Source of the DNA: Flectonema sp. DT1601 | Lineage: Eukaryota; Euglenozoa; Diplonemea; Diplonemida; Diplonemidae | Assembly (NCBI GenBank): GCA_964019425.1 | Contig: OZ025842.1 | Span: 186,001-250,000 of the forward strand | Direction: 5' to 3' | Length of the DNA: 64,000 nucleotides | Shown: positions 1 through 8,509 of the stretch, in pieces | Layout of the letters: every line of letters starts with the position of its first letter | Numbering within the stretch: position 1 is the stretch's first letter | Notes under the pieces: generated by a model | What the model was told of the DNA's origin: nothing | Databases searched by the model: none | The model's input: only the letters and a program-made list of their open reading frames with translations | Made by a program: the position numbers and the translations under genes

Positions 1-1778
1 AAACTAAGACTAGCACCAGGTGTTTCACCCACACCTCCAGCCCTAGTGACTACAAGTGGAGCTATTGAAGGAGTTGTTGGTGTCGTTACCGCAACAAATG
101 AAACACGTGGAGCGAATCCGATGTTATTCGGTGATGCTACGAGAATGTGTTCAAACTCAGACGGAGGTTTGTCACTAATAACATGTCCTCCCAGTGAGTC
201 AGCAACTTCCTGAGTATGAGCTTCTTCACATACCACTAATATACTTGGAATTAAGATTTCACACATCAAGTCATCGATGGTATCAGTCATTCTTTGAATA
301 TCATTCTCACAACCCAACACACAAAAGTGTTCCGCCGCACTACACATTGCCGCTCGTATAGGCGAGCCGGTTAAGCCAACAGATGCTGCATTCTCAGAGT
401 GTGGAGTGCTTAGTACTGTGACTGGTCGTTCTCTTTGTTCATGATTTCCCTTTAAAACAGATTTATGCTCTGCTTTAAGCCCTTCAGTTGATTCAACAGT
501 AACAAATGTAGTTTTGTGTTTTATAACTTTACGAACTTCTTCAAGTGTCTTAACTGCAACACCATTTACGTGAGTTAGTCTTCTGCCAGTGAATTTTGAT
601 ACTCCGTGTCGGTGTGCTTTAAGTGTCGGATTAACGGACTTTAGTACGAGTGAGCCATCTATAAACTTTATACCGAGGCGTTCTGTGGGTGTTCTTCGAA
701 CGGTTACTTCGGAAACTTCTGTTCCTTGAGAGTTCTTTTCAAGGAGCTCATCTCTTTCTGAGATGGTCTCCCGTTTCTTATTTTTACCGAGAAAAGGTTT
801 TCGCCATCCTCGTTCTCCAAAAAAGCACATACACCACGAGGAAGATCTTTTATTCTTACGTTCATCGCTGAATCTAAATGTCAAAGATGCGATTCCAGGT
901 GGTTGTTGCGCAGGTTTTAAATTATCAACAGGTGAGACAGAAATAGTAAATGGAACTCCCTGAACACTACCTCCACATTGATGTTCTTCCCACCAGATTC
1001 CTTCAGCGATACCTCGACCTTCGAATCGAAGTCGTAGAGCTGTCTTGTTCGCAACTATTCGACTAACCTGTGCGAGTGTACTAACCGCATTGCCATTTAC
1101 ATGAGTGAGTCGCTTTCCTACAAACTTACCAGCACCGTAATTATGTGCAACCCGTCTGGCATTCACAGACTTCAGTACGAGTGTCCCATCATTGAATTTC
1201 AGTCCAAGACGGTCTTTTGGTCTTCGCATAATATTAATTTTAGTTCCAGGGTCAGCTGAGGGGATATTCTCCACAACTTTTTTAACAGAATTAACAGCAG
1301 ACAGTAATATGTCATTACTACAATACACTACCAAGTGTTGAGGGAGACGTGATGACGTAGCCTTCCATAACGCTGCTATGATCGCAGAAGTAGTAACACC
1401 AGCTTGGGGTTGACATTGTAAAACAGCATCGATTCCCATTACCATCGGGCTAACAATAGCTCTTTGAATTGGAAGAGGCTTCTGAAGTAAGTCACTTACT
1501 GAGAGCCAGTTCAATAGTGGTTCTGGAATAGGTTGTGTTGGGGTACCAAGACTTTCCCAGCCTTTGCTGTTGCTATTTCCTGCATACAGCTCAACAACGA
1601 GGTCGACGTCTCCGTGTATTAGTCTTCGCCACCTTCCACAGACCATACTGCAGGTTGCTATTTCATTCCTCGTAAGCATCTTTAAAGTAATTAACATCAC
1701 GTCATCTACAAGTCGAAGACCCACTTCTCCATTCCTCGATGAGGATGAGTGCGGTGAGGACAACCCTGAAGGGGCCAT
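1..1778 (-). CDS. Degenerate DEAD-box (eIF4A-like) protein with F-box-like start and two PDZ-like domains; C-terminus outside window
   Basis: An open frame of 592 codons runs from ATG at 1778 through base 1 without a stop. A strong acceptor (TTTTCCTACAG, AG at 1787-1788) lies 8 nt upstream, which decides the start. Residues about 20-60 look like an F-box. Residues 92-137 follow the Q motif and motif I region of eIF4A (PLPIQ, then MGIDAVLQC), but the Walker A Gly-Lys-Thr is replaced by GVTT, so ATP binding is unlikely. Two PDZ-like repeats (about 183-255 and 358-432), each with an RLGL/RLGI-x-F loop and LTHVNG, occupy the place of the DEAD motif. Residues 483-575 resemble the second RecA lobe of eIF4A (ILVVCEEAHTQEVADSL; VSFVAVTTPT). 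The helicase relationship is read from pattern only; the PDZ-like pair is clearer. Inferred role: a non-catalytic scaffold. Confidence 0.72.
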   Translation of the reverse strand, partial: MAPSGLSSPHSSSSRNGEVGLRLVDDVMLITLKMLTRNEIATCSMVCGRWRRLIHGDVDLVVELYAGNSNSKGWESLGTPTQPIPEPLLNWLSVSDLLQKPLPIQRAIVSPMVMGIDAVLQCQPQAGVTTSAIIAALWKATSSRLPQHLVVYCSNDILLSAVNSVKKVVENIPSADPGTKINIMRRPKDRLGLKFNDGTLVLKSVNARRVAHNYGAGKFVGKRLTHVNGNAVSTLAQVSRIVANKTALRLRFEGRGIAEGIWWEEHQCGGSVQGVPFTISVSPVDNLKPAQQPPGIASLTFRFSDERKNKRSSSWCMCFFGERGWRKPFLGKNKKRETISERDELLEKNSQGTEVSEVTVRRTPTERLGIKFIDGSLVLKSVNPTLKAHRHGVSKFTGRRLTHVNGVAVKTLEEVRKVIKHKTTFVTVESTEGLKAEHKSVLKGNHEQRERPVTVLSTPHSENAASVGLTGSPIRAAMCSAAEHFCVLGCENDIQRMTDTIDDLMCEILIPSILVVCEEAHTQEVADSLGGHVISDKPPSEFEHILVASPNNIGFAPRVSFVAVTTPTTPSIAPLVVTRAGGVGETPGASLS

Positions 1779-1788
1779 CGGACGTGCT

Positions 1789-2546
1789 GTAGGAAAATAA
1801 AATAAATAAAAAAAACTACTCACAAATACAACCAATCTATTCAATATACGTGTCACACCAAAAACCATAACTGCAGGGGGGAAGATTAAAAGGAAATATA
1901 ACACCAAAACAATCACACGAAGATGGTAAACAGCGTAATTTGTAAACATGTAAATGTGTGGCGTGTACTGACTACTATTAATAATTAACATCACGTGATT
2001 GGACCCATATTATCCTGAATACCTAGAGCTGGAGTCATACTTGAGGGCATTCCACCCATATGAAAGTTGTTTGGATTGGTTGCCTGATTGGTTGTTTTAA
2101 TTATTTCTTTTTTTTTTTTTTTTTTTTTTTCAAGTCATTTTATAAAAGAAGTCATCGTAGCATACCGCAGGATACGTCGACCAGTTCGGAACAACAGCAA
2201 CATCAGCAGAAGCACCAGGGTCAGGATAGGTGTATTTCGAATGACTTAAACTGTCGATAGTTTACTTTTCATAAAATGATTTATTTCATCTAATCCAAAA
2301 ACAGACTCTTTACATACGTTGGATGTTTTCTAAAAGAAGGTCTCCACGGAGCCCCAGTTGCTGGGTGGATTGGGGCTGCCACATGATGAGTTGTTGGCGG
2401 AGGCATATTGTGTAGTTTCTGTTTGTTTAATATGATTGAATTATATAAATTATTTTTAATATACCAACGAGTAGTTGCGTTTGATAAGTAACAACGTCCT
2501 AACAGAATTCTTCTGTTTTAATATAAACCAACTGTTCGATACTAAA
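1789..2546. other. Intergenic, A/T-rich
   Basis: No convincing coding frame. It holds a T run at about 2108-2130 and one copy of the recurring AATATAACACC word (1895-1905). The stretch around 2150-2260 is more balanced in composition but has no supported gene. Confidence 0.6.
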
Positions 2547-4082
2547 CTACGTAGCAGACGGAAACACGTCTTCACGAACCCTACGGACGTCTTGATTAAA
2601 TAATTCAGTTTGCTCATCACGCCACTCATCATAGATTTGTCGGATGTTCTTGTCAACTTCAGGTTCTTCAATTCCTTCTCGTCGTAATGTGTCTCCAGAA
2701 GCGAAAGCAGCATCCGGAAACTTCATTTGAACATCAACATTGCTTGGTTCATTAAGACGTGGGTCATCATATTCAAGACTGTAACTGCTTGCGAATCCAC
2801 GATCAAAGTTACGAAGACGATGTTTATTAAACTGATCCATCGATGAAAGCATCTCATCAGCTACTTCATTACGAGAGGCTACGATGTCTTTATCATGATG
2901 ACGCATACTTCTGACGTCTCTTTTTAACGATTTCTTAAAATTTCTTTTCGCCATGGGATCAGTAGAAGCCAACTCCCACCAGTCAGGATCAACAAAATTT
3001 CTTGTGTGTTGGACAAGACCAGTCGTCGATCCCCATTTGGAAGTTTCAGCCTTTGGTGTTGGTGTTCCTTCTGCCGCTCTTCTCTTTTTTATGACGTCCA
3101 TTCTGTGCTTTCTGACTTCTGCTCTCATTGAATGTGATTCTGTATTGAATCCTTCTTCACCGTCGAGGGAGATTTCATTTTCTAATTGTTGTAGTATTTC
3201 AGCTTTATCTTGTTTGGATTTGAGGAAAGTTGCTGCTTTATCAACAGCCTGTTGAGACTTGTACTTTATATCGAATACAGTCTTATATTCCTGGTTTAGA
3301 ATTTTCTTCTCAAGGTGATGAAGTCTTGCTCTCTCTTGAACTGATTGGAGGCGTTTTTTAACGACAGCTCTGCGAGCTTCTGTTAGGTTTGTGATGAACT
3401 CGTCAGCTGCTTCTTCTCCGACTTCACGTCGGAGCATTGCGAATTCATCGCGTTCAAGGAAGCCAAGCTCATCAATGGTATTTAATAAATCTGTTTCAGC
3501 ATCAGGAAGACCTGACATTTCGTTATCAGCTGCTACCTGATCAACATCTTCTTGAGTTCCCTGTAATGTCGTTCCGTAGTGAAGATGAGCAGCTCTTTGA
3601 TAATCCCATCTGTTCTCACCACCATGTTGAATATAAAATAAATAGTCTTTAGCTCTTAGTTGTAACTCTGGATCATCACTTCGTAAGTCAGCATCAACAC
3701 CTTTGTATTTCCGGAGTAGTCTGGCTCTTGCATCTTTTAGTCGATGGAATATTTTAACTTGTTCTTCACCTTTTATCGCTTCACCTGTTTGAACAGCTGC
3801 TCTGTAGATGCTGTTCTCAGCGTTGTCTAACTCTTTGTTTAGACAGTTGATGCAATCACCGTTTAGTTGTTGTTTATCGTATATTGCTCCGTATACTTTC
3901 AGTCGTTGATCGAAATTTTCATCTCTCGTTTCAGCGCTGTCTGCGTAGTGATACTTGTCTTCTAATAATCTTTTTCTCTCATGTGAATATGCTATTGTTT
4001 CGTCGAATCCGTTCGCTCTTAAGTTATCAGCCAGTTGTTTGCAACCTCTTCGCTGCAGTGCTCGGAAGCAGCTGAGATGCAT
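2547..4082 (-). CDS. Unknown charged coiled-coil protein, 511 aa
   Basis: I do not recognise the family. The start is placed at ATG 4082 because a splice acceptor (TTTTTTTTTATTACAG, CAG at 4102-4104) lies 19 nt upstream; the in-frame codons above it are untranslated leader. The protein is strongly charged and mostly helical, with Glu/Lys/Arg-rich stretches in the middle that look like coiled coils (for example residues around 240-330). A Trp/Asp-rich patch (NFVDPDWWELASTDPMAKR) lies in the C-terminal third and may be the conserved core. The N-terminus (MHLSCFRALQRRGCKQLADN) is Arg-containing and lacks acids for about 17 residues, so a mitochondrial presequence is possible. No membrane segment or catalytic motif is visible. 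No introns are needed. Confidence 0.8.
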   Translation of the reverse strand: MHLSCFRALQRRGCKQLADNLRANGFDETIAYSHERKRLLEDKYHYADSAETRDENFDQRLKVYGAIYDKQQLNGDCINCLNKELDNAENSIYRAAVQTGEAIKGEEQVKIFHRLKDARARLLRKYKGVDADLRSDDPELQLRAKDYLFYIQHGGENRWDYQRAAHLHYGTTLQGTQEDVDQVAADNEMSGLPDAETDLLNTIDELGFLERDEFAMLRREVGEEAADEFITNLTEARRAVVKKRLQSVQERARLHHLEKKILNQEYKTVFDIKYKSQQAVDKAATFLKSKQDKAEILQQLENEISLDGEEGFNTESHSMRAEVRKHRMDVIKKRRAAEGTPTPKAETSKWGSTTGLVQHTRNFVDPDWWELASTDPMAKRNFKKSLKRDVRSMRHHDKDIVASRNEVADEMLSSMDQFNKHRLRNFDRGFASSYSLEYDDPRLNEPSNVDVQMKFPDAAFASGDTLRREGIEEPEVDKNIRQIYDEWRDEQTELFNQDVRRVREDVFPSAT

Positions 4083-4104
4083 TTTTTTAAACCTCACTTA
4101 CCTG

Positions 4105-4420
4105 TAATAAAAAAAAATTTTCACATTCCGCAGTGAATAATCAATAGTATCCCCCACAATACACCAACACTTCCCCAGATCATTATTTCTTTTCATCATC
4201 ATAAATATTTTATTCTGAAAAAGTGATGCTATATTTACAACTGATACGGTCATCATGGTAAACATCTTACAGCCACAATACATTAATTATCTAAGAAATC
4301 AGAAACAAAAAAAAAAAAAAAAAAGGAAAGCAAACTAAGGACAAATATAATTAAGAAACACGTCATTTGTCTAGTCGCTTCGTAGACGTTTGTTGTTCTA
4401 TTTGAATATCACTGCAGATG
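4105..4420. other. Intergenic, A/T-rich
   Basis: Short spacer with an A run at about 4304-4324. No gene seen. Confidence 0.6.
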
Positions 4421-7060
4421 TTAAACTACGCAGCTACACGAAGCTGATGAGACCCAAGCCGCAGTGGATACGACGACACTTGCCCAAACCCACTCTCTTA
4501 CACTCATTCCCATTGGTCGTAATTGATGTGGTGGCATTGCAACGTCTTCTACCATCGGACTCTCAGATACACTTCTCTTGATGTCTTCCTCTCTACTATT
4601 CTCTACTTTGGTATCTAATTTCTCTTGTGAGTTAATAATTGGATTTATCTCAAAGTATCTGGTACCGAATCCGTATGAATTCTCAGAAGTCACATCGCGA
4701 TATTTAGTGTGCGGAGTATCCAATACGACTGGTGATTGTCTAACAGGCTGAGCAGGGGAAGAGACGTAGACCTCACTCGGAGGAGTGTATTGAAGTGGTT
4801 TTGAGTCGATAATCGTCTGATCTGGAGACACAGGAACAGGTTCGTCCTCTTGCAGTTGCTGCACAGGTTCCAGTTCAGGTTCGGGTTCAGATTCAGTGTC
4901 AGACTTATCAGCAGGAGGAGAAGGTTCACATGAAGGTTGTGAATTTAGTATTTCCGCAAGGCGAGGTGATGGTGAATTAGTCGGAGGCTCCGAATCGAGT
5001 GACGGGCTTTCAATTCGCATCGGAGACATCAAACCACTTGCTGGAGACGATTTCCGAATCGGTGAAGTGCTCGCAACTTGTGAAGACGATCTCACTGATG
5101 TTGATGATTTCCGAATCGGTGACGTAGTTGCAACTTGCTGAGGAGATCTCACAGGAGTTGGTGATCTCTGAACAGGTGAAGGTGTATTAGTCTGGATTGG
5201 TGAAGTACCTGCAACGTGCGAAGGCGATTTCACTGATGTTGATGATTTCCGAATCGGTGACGTACTTGCAACTTGCTGAGGAGACCTCACAGGAGTTGGT
5301 GATCTCCAAACAGGTGAAGAGGTCGACTGCAGGGGAGACCTCACAGGAGTTGGTGATTTCCAAACAGGTGAAGAGGTCGATTGCAGGGGAGACCGAATCG
5401 GTGAAGTAGTTGCAACTTGTTGAGGAGACCTCACAGGAGTTGAAACAGGTGTTGTTCCAGCGGATGATGATACAGACGACTCGGACAATCTCTTCAACAG
5501 AGTGAACCCGTCGGGAATCCTCTGTGGAGACGTAATCACAGTAAGTTCCCTTTCGCTCATTATAGTTTCAGTCGAAACCGTCATTGCAGGGGACAAAGCC
5601 TTTATATTTCTAAAAATCCTTCTGGGAGAACTACCATCTGGTGCAGGGCTCAGCTGTTTGACATTGTTGACAAGGTCACTTGCTGTAGTCTGTGCATGAG
5701 CTACTAGCGGTGAAAGTGTTCTTCGATGAGTGAGTGATGTCGAGGCAGTTCGAGAACGATGACGAGAGTCATCCTTTGGGGACATCATTGGATACTTCTT
5801 TGAAGAGATGGGATCTGCTCGTGCTGACGCTGTTCTCAAGGAAGCATCTTGTGAGTACACTGCTATGGCTCGAGGCTTATTCTCATCTAAAGCAACAGGA
5901 GGGGGGACTGGAAAGTGAACCCTCCTCGGTGGTGCCAACAGGGGGTCAGCATCTCCACAAAATGGAACCGACGGAGACAACGGTCGCGGGTACTGAACTC
6001 CATTCAAAACAGACTGCGCTTCTGCTAAACTAAATAAGTAATCTTGAGTTCCTTCCTTCGTTACATCAGACAGGGGAGGAGATACAAATGGAGACCCGCT
6101 GCGATCTCTTCCGATACTCAATTGAGGTACTGCTGGAAGAGGTATTTCAGAAATTGACGGCGGGATTGGCTTCGACGGGACATCTTCTGGAGAAATAATT
6201 ATCCTCTGCGGTGATGCGCTATCACTCCTTTGTGAATATCTGGTAGGCGTTGGTGGAGCAGGAGATCTTGGGAGAGATCGATAATTGGATTTTGCTGAAG
6301 GCGGAAGGGGAGATACGAAGCTGGCAGGGCTAACTCGAATTGACGTCCCTACATCAAGTGTTCTGGTTAATGATTTTGGAGTTGTGATTGGGTCAGACGA
6401 AGGTGTCCTGACAGCCGACATCAAATTTGTCGCCGGTTGTTCACTCAGACCAAAAACCAAATCAGTAGCCGTACCTGTAGAGGCTGACCTGACAGTCGAA
6501 TTCTTTAGTGTTGCTGATCGCTGAGCTATTTCAATAAGGCGTTTAGTTTCCTGACTAATTTCATGCTGTAGAGTCTTTGCTTCAAAACCACTGCGTGAAG
6601 GGACCGATAACTGAAGGGATTGAAGTGAGCTTTGTGATGACTTTTCAAAGTTAGCAGACCGCTGTGCTAGTTGTTGAAGTAACTGAGCCTCTTGAACTGC
6701 TTGTTGAATAATAGCTTTTGGTGAGGACGGGGACATCGGTGATGATGGTGAGGCAGGCGACATGGGTTCGAGTCTCGGAGACGATGGGTTTTCAATTAGC
6801 TCCACCAACTTGCGATTCTCTTCCTGCATTTCTAACGATCTGATGGCTAGCGTTTCGAGTTGTCTTTTTTGTAAATTAATTATTTTCTTAAACTCCTCTT
6901 CTGAATCCGTTAACTTACATTCTCCTCCCACTAACTTAAACAGATGAGTCAACGCCTCGTCACACTCTGAGAGTGCCCGACGGCATTTCTCTTCTTCGCC
7001 ACCTTCAAGGTCAATGCGCTCGGCTTTTTCAATTAATTCCAATGCCTTCTGGTAATCCAT
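4421..7060 (-). CDS. MIT-domain protein with long Ser/Pro-rich repeat region, 879 aa
   Basis: Residues 1-75 (MDYQKALELIEKAERIDLEG, then ALSECDEALTHLFKLV) match the three-helix MIT domain that binds ESCRT-III tails or microtubule-severing partners. A short coiled coil follows (about 60-90). The remainder is low-complexity and rich in SP/TP dipeptides, consistent with a disordered, heavily phosphorylated region. Residues around 545-665 contain imperfect tandem copies of units such as SPTPVRSPQQVATTSPIRKS (DNA about 5060-5450). An acidic, Pro-rich stretch lies near 700-750. The last 25 residues are hydrophobic with Cys (VWASVVVSTAAWVSS, then CSCVV) and could be a tail anchor or lipidated end, but that is speculative. 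Single exon. The MIT call is good; the cellular role (endosomal sorting or cytoskeleton) is inferred. Confidence 0.85.
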   Translation of the reverse strand: MDYQKALELIEKAERIDLEGGEEEKCRRALSECDEALTHLFKLVGGECKLTDSEEEFKKIINLQKRQLETLAIRSLEMQEENRKLVELIENPSSPRLEPMSPASPSSPMSPSSPKAIIQQAVQEAQLLQQLAQRSANFEKSSQSSLQSLQLSVPSRSGFEAKTLQHEISQETKRLIEIAQRSATLKNSTVRSASTGTATDLVFGLSEQPATNLMSAVRTPSSDPITTPKSLTRTLDVGTSIRVSPASFVSPLPPSAKSNYRSLPRSPAPPTPTRYSQRSDSASPQRIIISPEDVPSKPIPPSISEIPLPAVPQLSIGRDRSGSPFVSPPLSDVTKEGTQDYLFSLAEAQSVLNGVQYPRPLSPSVPFCGDADPLLAPPRRVHFPVPPPVALDENKPRAIAVYSQDASLRTASARADPISSKKYPMMSPKDDSRHRSRTASTSLTHRRTLSPLVAHAQTTASDLVNNVKQLSPAPDGSSPRRIFRNIKALSPAMTVSTETIMSERELTVITSPQRIPDGFTLLKRLSESSVSSSAGTTPVSTPVRSPQQVATTSPIRSPLQSTSSPVWKSPTPVRSPLQSTSSPVWRSPTPVRSPQQVASTSPIRKSSTSVKSPSHVAGTSPIQTNTPSPVQRSPTPVRSPQQVATTSPIRKSSTSVRSSSQVASTSPIRKSSPASGLMSPMRIESPSLDSEPPTNSPSPRLAEILNSQPSCEPSPPADKSDTESEPEPELEPVQQLQEDEPVPVSPDQTIIDSKPLQYTPPSEVYVSSPAQPVRQSPVVLDTPHTKYRDVTSENSYGFGTRYFEINPIINSQEKLDTKVENSREEDIKRSVSESPMVEDVAMPPHQLRPMGMSVREWVWASVVVSTAAWVSSASCSCVV
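5060..5450 (-). repeat. Imperfect tandem repeat inside the MIT-protein CDS
   Basis: Units of about 20 codons built on SPxxVxSPQQVAxTSPIRKSS and SPLQSTSSPVWxSPTPVR recur with point changes. They multiply SP sites, probable proline-directed kinase targets, without shifting frame. Confidence 0.7.
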
Positions 7061-7574
7061 TCTACTATTTTATTATTATGAGTGCATTATTATGTAACGC
7101 TGTGTCGTGAATGAAGAGTTGTTACTAAACTAGTAAAGTAATTCTTACTTAACGTATGTCTTCTTGTGTGAACCTGTACAAGAATAAAGTAACTAATAAT
7201 CATAAATAGTAACAGGGTTATCACCAACTCAGAACCTCTGAAGTGAGAAGAATCAACATTTAGGATGGCAATCAGCTTAAGAGCAGGACTGCTAACCAAT
7301 CAACAACCACAAAGCAGAAGGAAGGTAGTGAGCCCTGCTTCGCAACATTAAAACTATTGCGTTTGAGAACTCACTTCCACAATTACTAACCAAACTCACG
7401 ATATGAAACAAATGATGGTGTGCAGCAGTTTACACAAAACACACAACAAAACACTTTAACTTTTAAGTCGAATGCCAGTGTTATGTTGTGTGGATTACGG
7501 TGGTTAGGTGTATAAAAGGAACAACACTTACCCAACTCAGATATTATTGATTCCGATTGTTGAAATCAAGTAGA
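7061..7574. other. Intergenic spacer
   Basis: Composition is closer to coding than most spacers here, but every frame is broken and no exon joins either neighbour. Probably the leader/promoter side of the MIT gene and the 3' region of the J-protein gene. Confidence 0.5.
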
Positions 7575-8491
7575 CTACTGAAATGAAGCAAAAGCAAAAG
7601 GATCGCTATTGCTACTCGCGTTACTCGGACGGTGTTGCTGTGGAGGTGGGGATTGAGAAGGCGAAGAATATCCTCCCATTCCCATTCCGGGTTGCTGTCC
7701 TCCCCAACCTCCCATTCCTGCACCTCCCCCTCCATTCATTCCCATCGGTTGTTGCTGCTGCTGTCCTCTTCCTAGGTGAAATAACCAGTTTCCTTGTCCT
7801 GTTTTGGTCTATTGTTAACACACTATAGAAATAATCACGATAACTATCACACTACATAACAAGAACACATACCTTGAGGAAGTTGAGGCTGTTGCTGTGC
7901 ACGGAGTTGCATATCGTATTGAGAACGAAGTTGAGGATCACTGAGAGTTTCATAAGCTTTCGTAATCAATTTGAACATTTCTTTATCATTCTCGTGGAGA
8001 TTCGGATTACGGTCAGGGTGAAATTGCATTGACTTCGTCTTGTAAACAGTTTTCATTTCATTTGCGTCAGCAGTTTGAGCAACACCAAGCACTTCATAAA
8101 ATGTCATAAGCTGTTGCATTTCTTTAGAAGGTGCTGTTGCTGTAGGACCGCTGGAAGTGTCAAGGAAACCTCCCTTCTTTTTGTTCAAATCAGCTAGAGT
8201 TTGTCCCTTTTTTTCGCGAGTTTTCTGTCCCATAAAACCAGCCATGACATCATCTGCTGTGAGAGTTTTCTCTGATACTGGTATTGTTTCATCAGCTCGT
8301 TCAACTACAGGAGAATGTGTTGACGGAGTGCCACCTGAAGGGCTTGGTGTGAATATATCATCCAATACACATGAACCCATTGGACTTCCGCTACCCCTTG
8401 TAGGATTGTTAGATGCAGTTTCCAGACCACATATAACGTCAAAGTCTGCTACCGACGACGCTTCTCCTACGTACGCATCCCATTCCTCCAT
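7575..8491 (-). CDS. J-domain (DnaJ/Hsp40) protein with C-terminal DPF motif, 280 aa
   Basis: Two exons, 8491-7873 and 7798-7575, join in frame across a 74-nt intron (donor GTATGTGTT, acceptor ACCAAAACAG). The start at 8491 (MEEWDAYVG) follows an acceptor (AATCCAG, CAG at 8507-8509) by 15 nt. A J domain lies at about residues 125-195 (FYEVLGVAQTAD; FHPDRNPNLHEND; AYETLSDPQLRSQYD) with the HPD tripeptide that stimulates Hsp70 ATPase. A Gly/Met/Gln-rich tail follows, ending SNSDPFAFASFQ. DPF is the classic tripeptide that binds clathrin adaptor appendages; with a J domain this recalls auxilin, the clathrin-uncoating cofactor, although in auxilin the J domain is C-terminal. Inferred role: an Hsp70 co-chaperone, possibly linked to vesicle coats. 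Confidence 0.88.
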
Positions 8492-8509
8492 TTGTATGAA
8501 ATGAGACTG

